A DNA stretch of 7,555 nucleotides from assembly GCA_028693775.1 (NCBI GenBank), contig JAQUUS010000072.1, positions 1 to 7,555 of the forward strand, written 5' to 3'. Source of the stretch: Alphaproteobacteria bacterium. GTDB lineage: Bacteria > Pseudomonadota > Alphaproteobacteria > UBA9219. The first letter of the stretch is position 1; every line of letters begins with the position of its first letter. Positions 6,901-7,555 of this stretch are shown here, piece by piece. The translations under genes and the position numbers were made by a program. A model generated the notes under the pieces. That model saw only the letters and a program-made list of their open reading frames with translations, did no database searches and had not been told where the DNA came from.

Positions 6901-7555
6901 GAACGCGTCCTTCTCACGCAAATGCTCAAGCATCGGAATCCCGACGGCAGCTTCGGCCCCTATCGGGGAAGCGCCGGAACAATGACCGACACGGCGGCGG
7001 CGCTAACAACGCTGGCGCGCAGAGAATCCGGTCGCACGGACCCCGCAGCCGCTGGAGCCATCGCATGGATCAAGCAGCGGCTTGCCAACACATGGTTTGA
7101 CGAAGACGAGCACCGCCAGCGCGCAGCGGCCTACGCGGCTCTGGCGGCAGCGGATGCGATAGACCCCGCCAGCCTTCATTATTTTTCCGACACCGGAGCA
7201 GCCAAGCCCCTGCCCGCCATAGCCGAAGCGCAAATCGCCGCGGCTTTCAAACACATCCGCGAGCCCGACGCCGCCGCGTTCTGGATCAAAAAGATGCTGG
7301 ACGAAAACAGCGAAGACCCCAAAAATGCCCAGTTGCTCTGCGCTCTTTCGGCCACAGACGCCCTCTCCTCCGACCATGTACAAACCGCCATGGCCGAAGC
7401 GGCGAACGCCATACAGAAAGGGACTCCGCCAGGAAACAAAGACATCGCAGCCCTTTTGAGAGCCGTAGCCGCCAACAACGCGCTTGCCGGAAAAATCCGT
7501 ATCGAAGGCCCATCCGGCTCACACGCAGCCGCAGGCGTCCTCGCCCTGAGCGCAG
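3931..7555 (+). CDS. Alpha-2-macroglobulin family protein without thioester, C-terminus beyond the window edge
   Basis: The frame is open for 1208 codons and leaves the window without a stop. Residues 1-27 are a Sec signal peptide ending SPAYA before QDD. There is no lipobox Cys, unlike the lipoprotein YfhM class, so a soluble periplasmic protein is likely. Macroglobulin-like beta domains follow. The first has Cys50 and Cys91, a possible disulfide, then LTVRGLRGANGE and LTLRAVNVKSTNLSVYSV, typical of bacterial A2M N-termini. Next come YRFG (508-511) and a WYQDEGRWNY...GNYRLEILD domain typical of bacterial members. RKGDSVTVSFAFKN (~810) resembles the segment before the thioester domain. From ~935 a helical toroid-type domain begins; NPDGSFGPY (~1000) and MTDTAAALTTL (1018) fit its second and third helices. 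The thioester CxEQ is replaced by TEEL at 959-962. The family traps proteases; this member probably binds proteins non-covalently. pbpC often neighbours A2M genes and could follow beyond the edge. Confidence 0.88.
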   Translation, partial: MNERTIGKPGLGLSLLLTLSAASPAYAQDDKTLHVLKAVLNAESKNAEICLQFDKTLAEVSPSKLASALKLEADGEPVTPPNVAAANAALCVFPLERNISYRLTVRGLRGANGEKMSAPYASSFVIPDRSASLSFAGESGGINEFGSYDRQLTLRAVNVKSTNLSVYSVTDIPAMAHIWQDRAMMALAPSESSALARSKGNTIWREDLEFNDVPNIAAEHKISLREKMPHLTPGLYLIVAEASSAAKRPTGKKLSPLAAAWFTKSDFSLRALRDSDGVHVIATGGQAPKDGVKLTALGNEAETVAEAQTGADGLGVLRQPADKNAPVSVIGVDQSGNVAFADIENLPSFLSTSYPDALRIDPPFAGPLDPVNAVFSPLPATQDASVKSSSLLRLSLDDTPYADIPMPPEAIEAQTFPLRAPATAGQWSLRWMKPNETVLAETKLDVMANTESARLEASSERASLSPDRTVSLSVSSVSSSGKPFPLAGGRILFQWQKLDTAAAGWKNYRFGMPFEESAEPVSIAAFLTDPNGSATLHLTLPPPPPKPGLYQAFLNVTAETDSGIAAASPLVLPLRPEKPVVGIKPLAENARFPQNGIARFSLIAVSSDGKPHDLPGLSYQIYEEGRSFAWYQDEGRWNYKPEAQLRPIAGGSLSIRADAGTKLDWPVTAGNYRLEILDSNGNVLAQTAFGAGSDARPATPISPLTLIAPETLPTGREGFVRVHLPEPAMLSAVVADTHIRKVVHELRPKGDNEISFTPSPEWGKSISVSIEAIPQNGPLRRATTEIRISGNEPGAAKTAEALIVPAIDPSSIVLRKGDSVTVSFAFKNASPSAETFHYAFSASGGLDIKGPREGTLSLGSKQSKTLVTTLTGSTLGQKELRLDISGGHNRRTIRNWPMAVLPERWALNTAETIQADPGQSLSPTALKRKKETAAFVARLPMKGLGELLSALLNARPFSTEELALNLDALRLWRDALDRSGMAPDFVVKARERVLLTQMLKHRNPDGSFGPYRGSAGTMTDTAAALTTLARRESGRTDPAAAGAIAWIKQRLANTWFDEDEHRQRAAAYAALAAADAIDPASLHYFSDTGAAKPLPAIAEAQIAAAFKHIREPDAAAFWIKKMLDENSEDPKNAQLLCALSATDALSSDHVQTAMAEAANAIQKGTPPGNKDIAALLRAVAANNALAGKIRIEGPSGSHAAAGVLALSA

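Noticed and set aside
3931..7555. The A2M gene as a decaying pseudogene because the thioester is lost.
   Set aside because: The frame is uninterrupted for 1208 codons with consistent codon use and conserved structural motifs on both sides of the lost site.

Overview
The window looks like an ordinary Gram-negative chromosomal segment. The best guess is an alphaproteobacterium, perhaps near the Rhodospirillales. This rests on moderately high GC, two Sec-exported envelope proteins with AxA cleavage sites, and an alpha-2-macroglobulin (A2M) whose N-terminal domain resembles alphaproteobacterial members of the family. The taxonomic call comes from remembered family features, not from a search. I see no rRNA, tRNA, insertion sequence, phage gene or CRISPR array.

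There are three genes. (1) Bases 1-604, minus strand: the N-terminal 201 codons of a transglutaminase-like protein with a complete Cys-His-Asp triad, running off the left edge. (2) Bases 776-3889, plus strand: a 1037-residue exported protein made of a signal peptide, an AMIN-like beta domain, a Pro/Lys/Glu-rich repeat linker, a second beta-rich region and a long TPR-like helical array. (3) Bases 3931-7555, plus strand: a bacterial A2M-family protein with a signal peptide, cut by the right edge after 1208 codons. Genes 1 and 2 are divergent across a 171-base spacer that holds an extended -10 promoter (TGGTATAAT, 755-763) facing the TPR gene. Genes 2 and 3 are 41 bases apart with no terminator and are probably one operon.

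Genes 2 and 3 plausibly form an envelope pair: a cell-wall-associated or periplasm-spanning scaffold made with a giant protease-trap-like protein. The A2M is unusual. The expected CxEQ thioester reads T-E-E-L (residues 959-962), and the segment normally holding the central A2M core appears to be missing around residues 772-800. It also has no lipobox. It is therefore unlikely to trap proteases by covalent thioester chemistry and may be structural or protein-binding. The divergent transglutaminase-like protein has no clear export signal and no demonstrable link to the pair.
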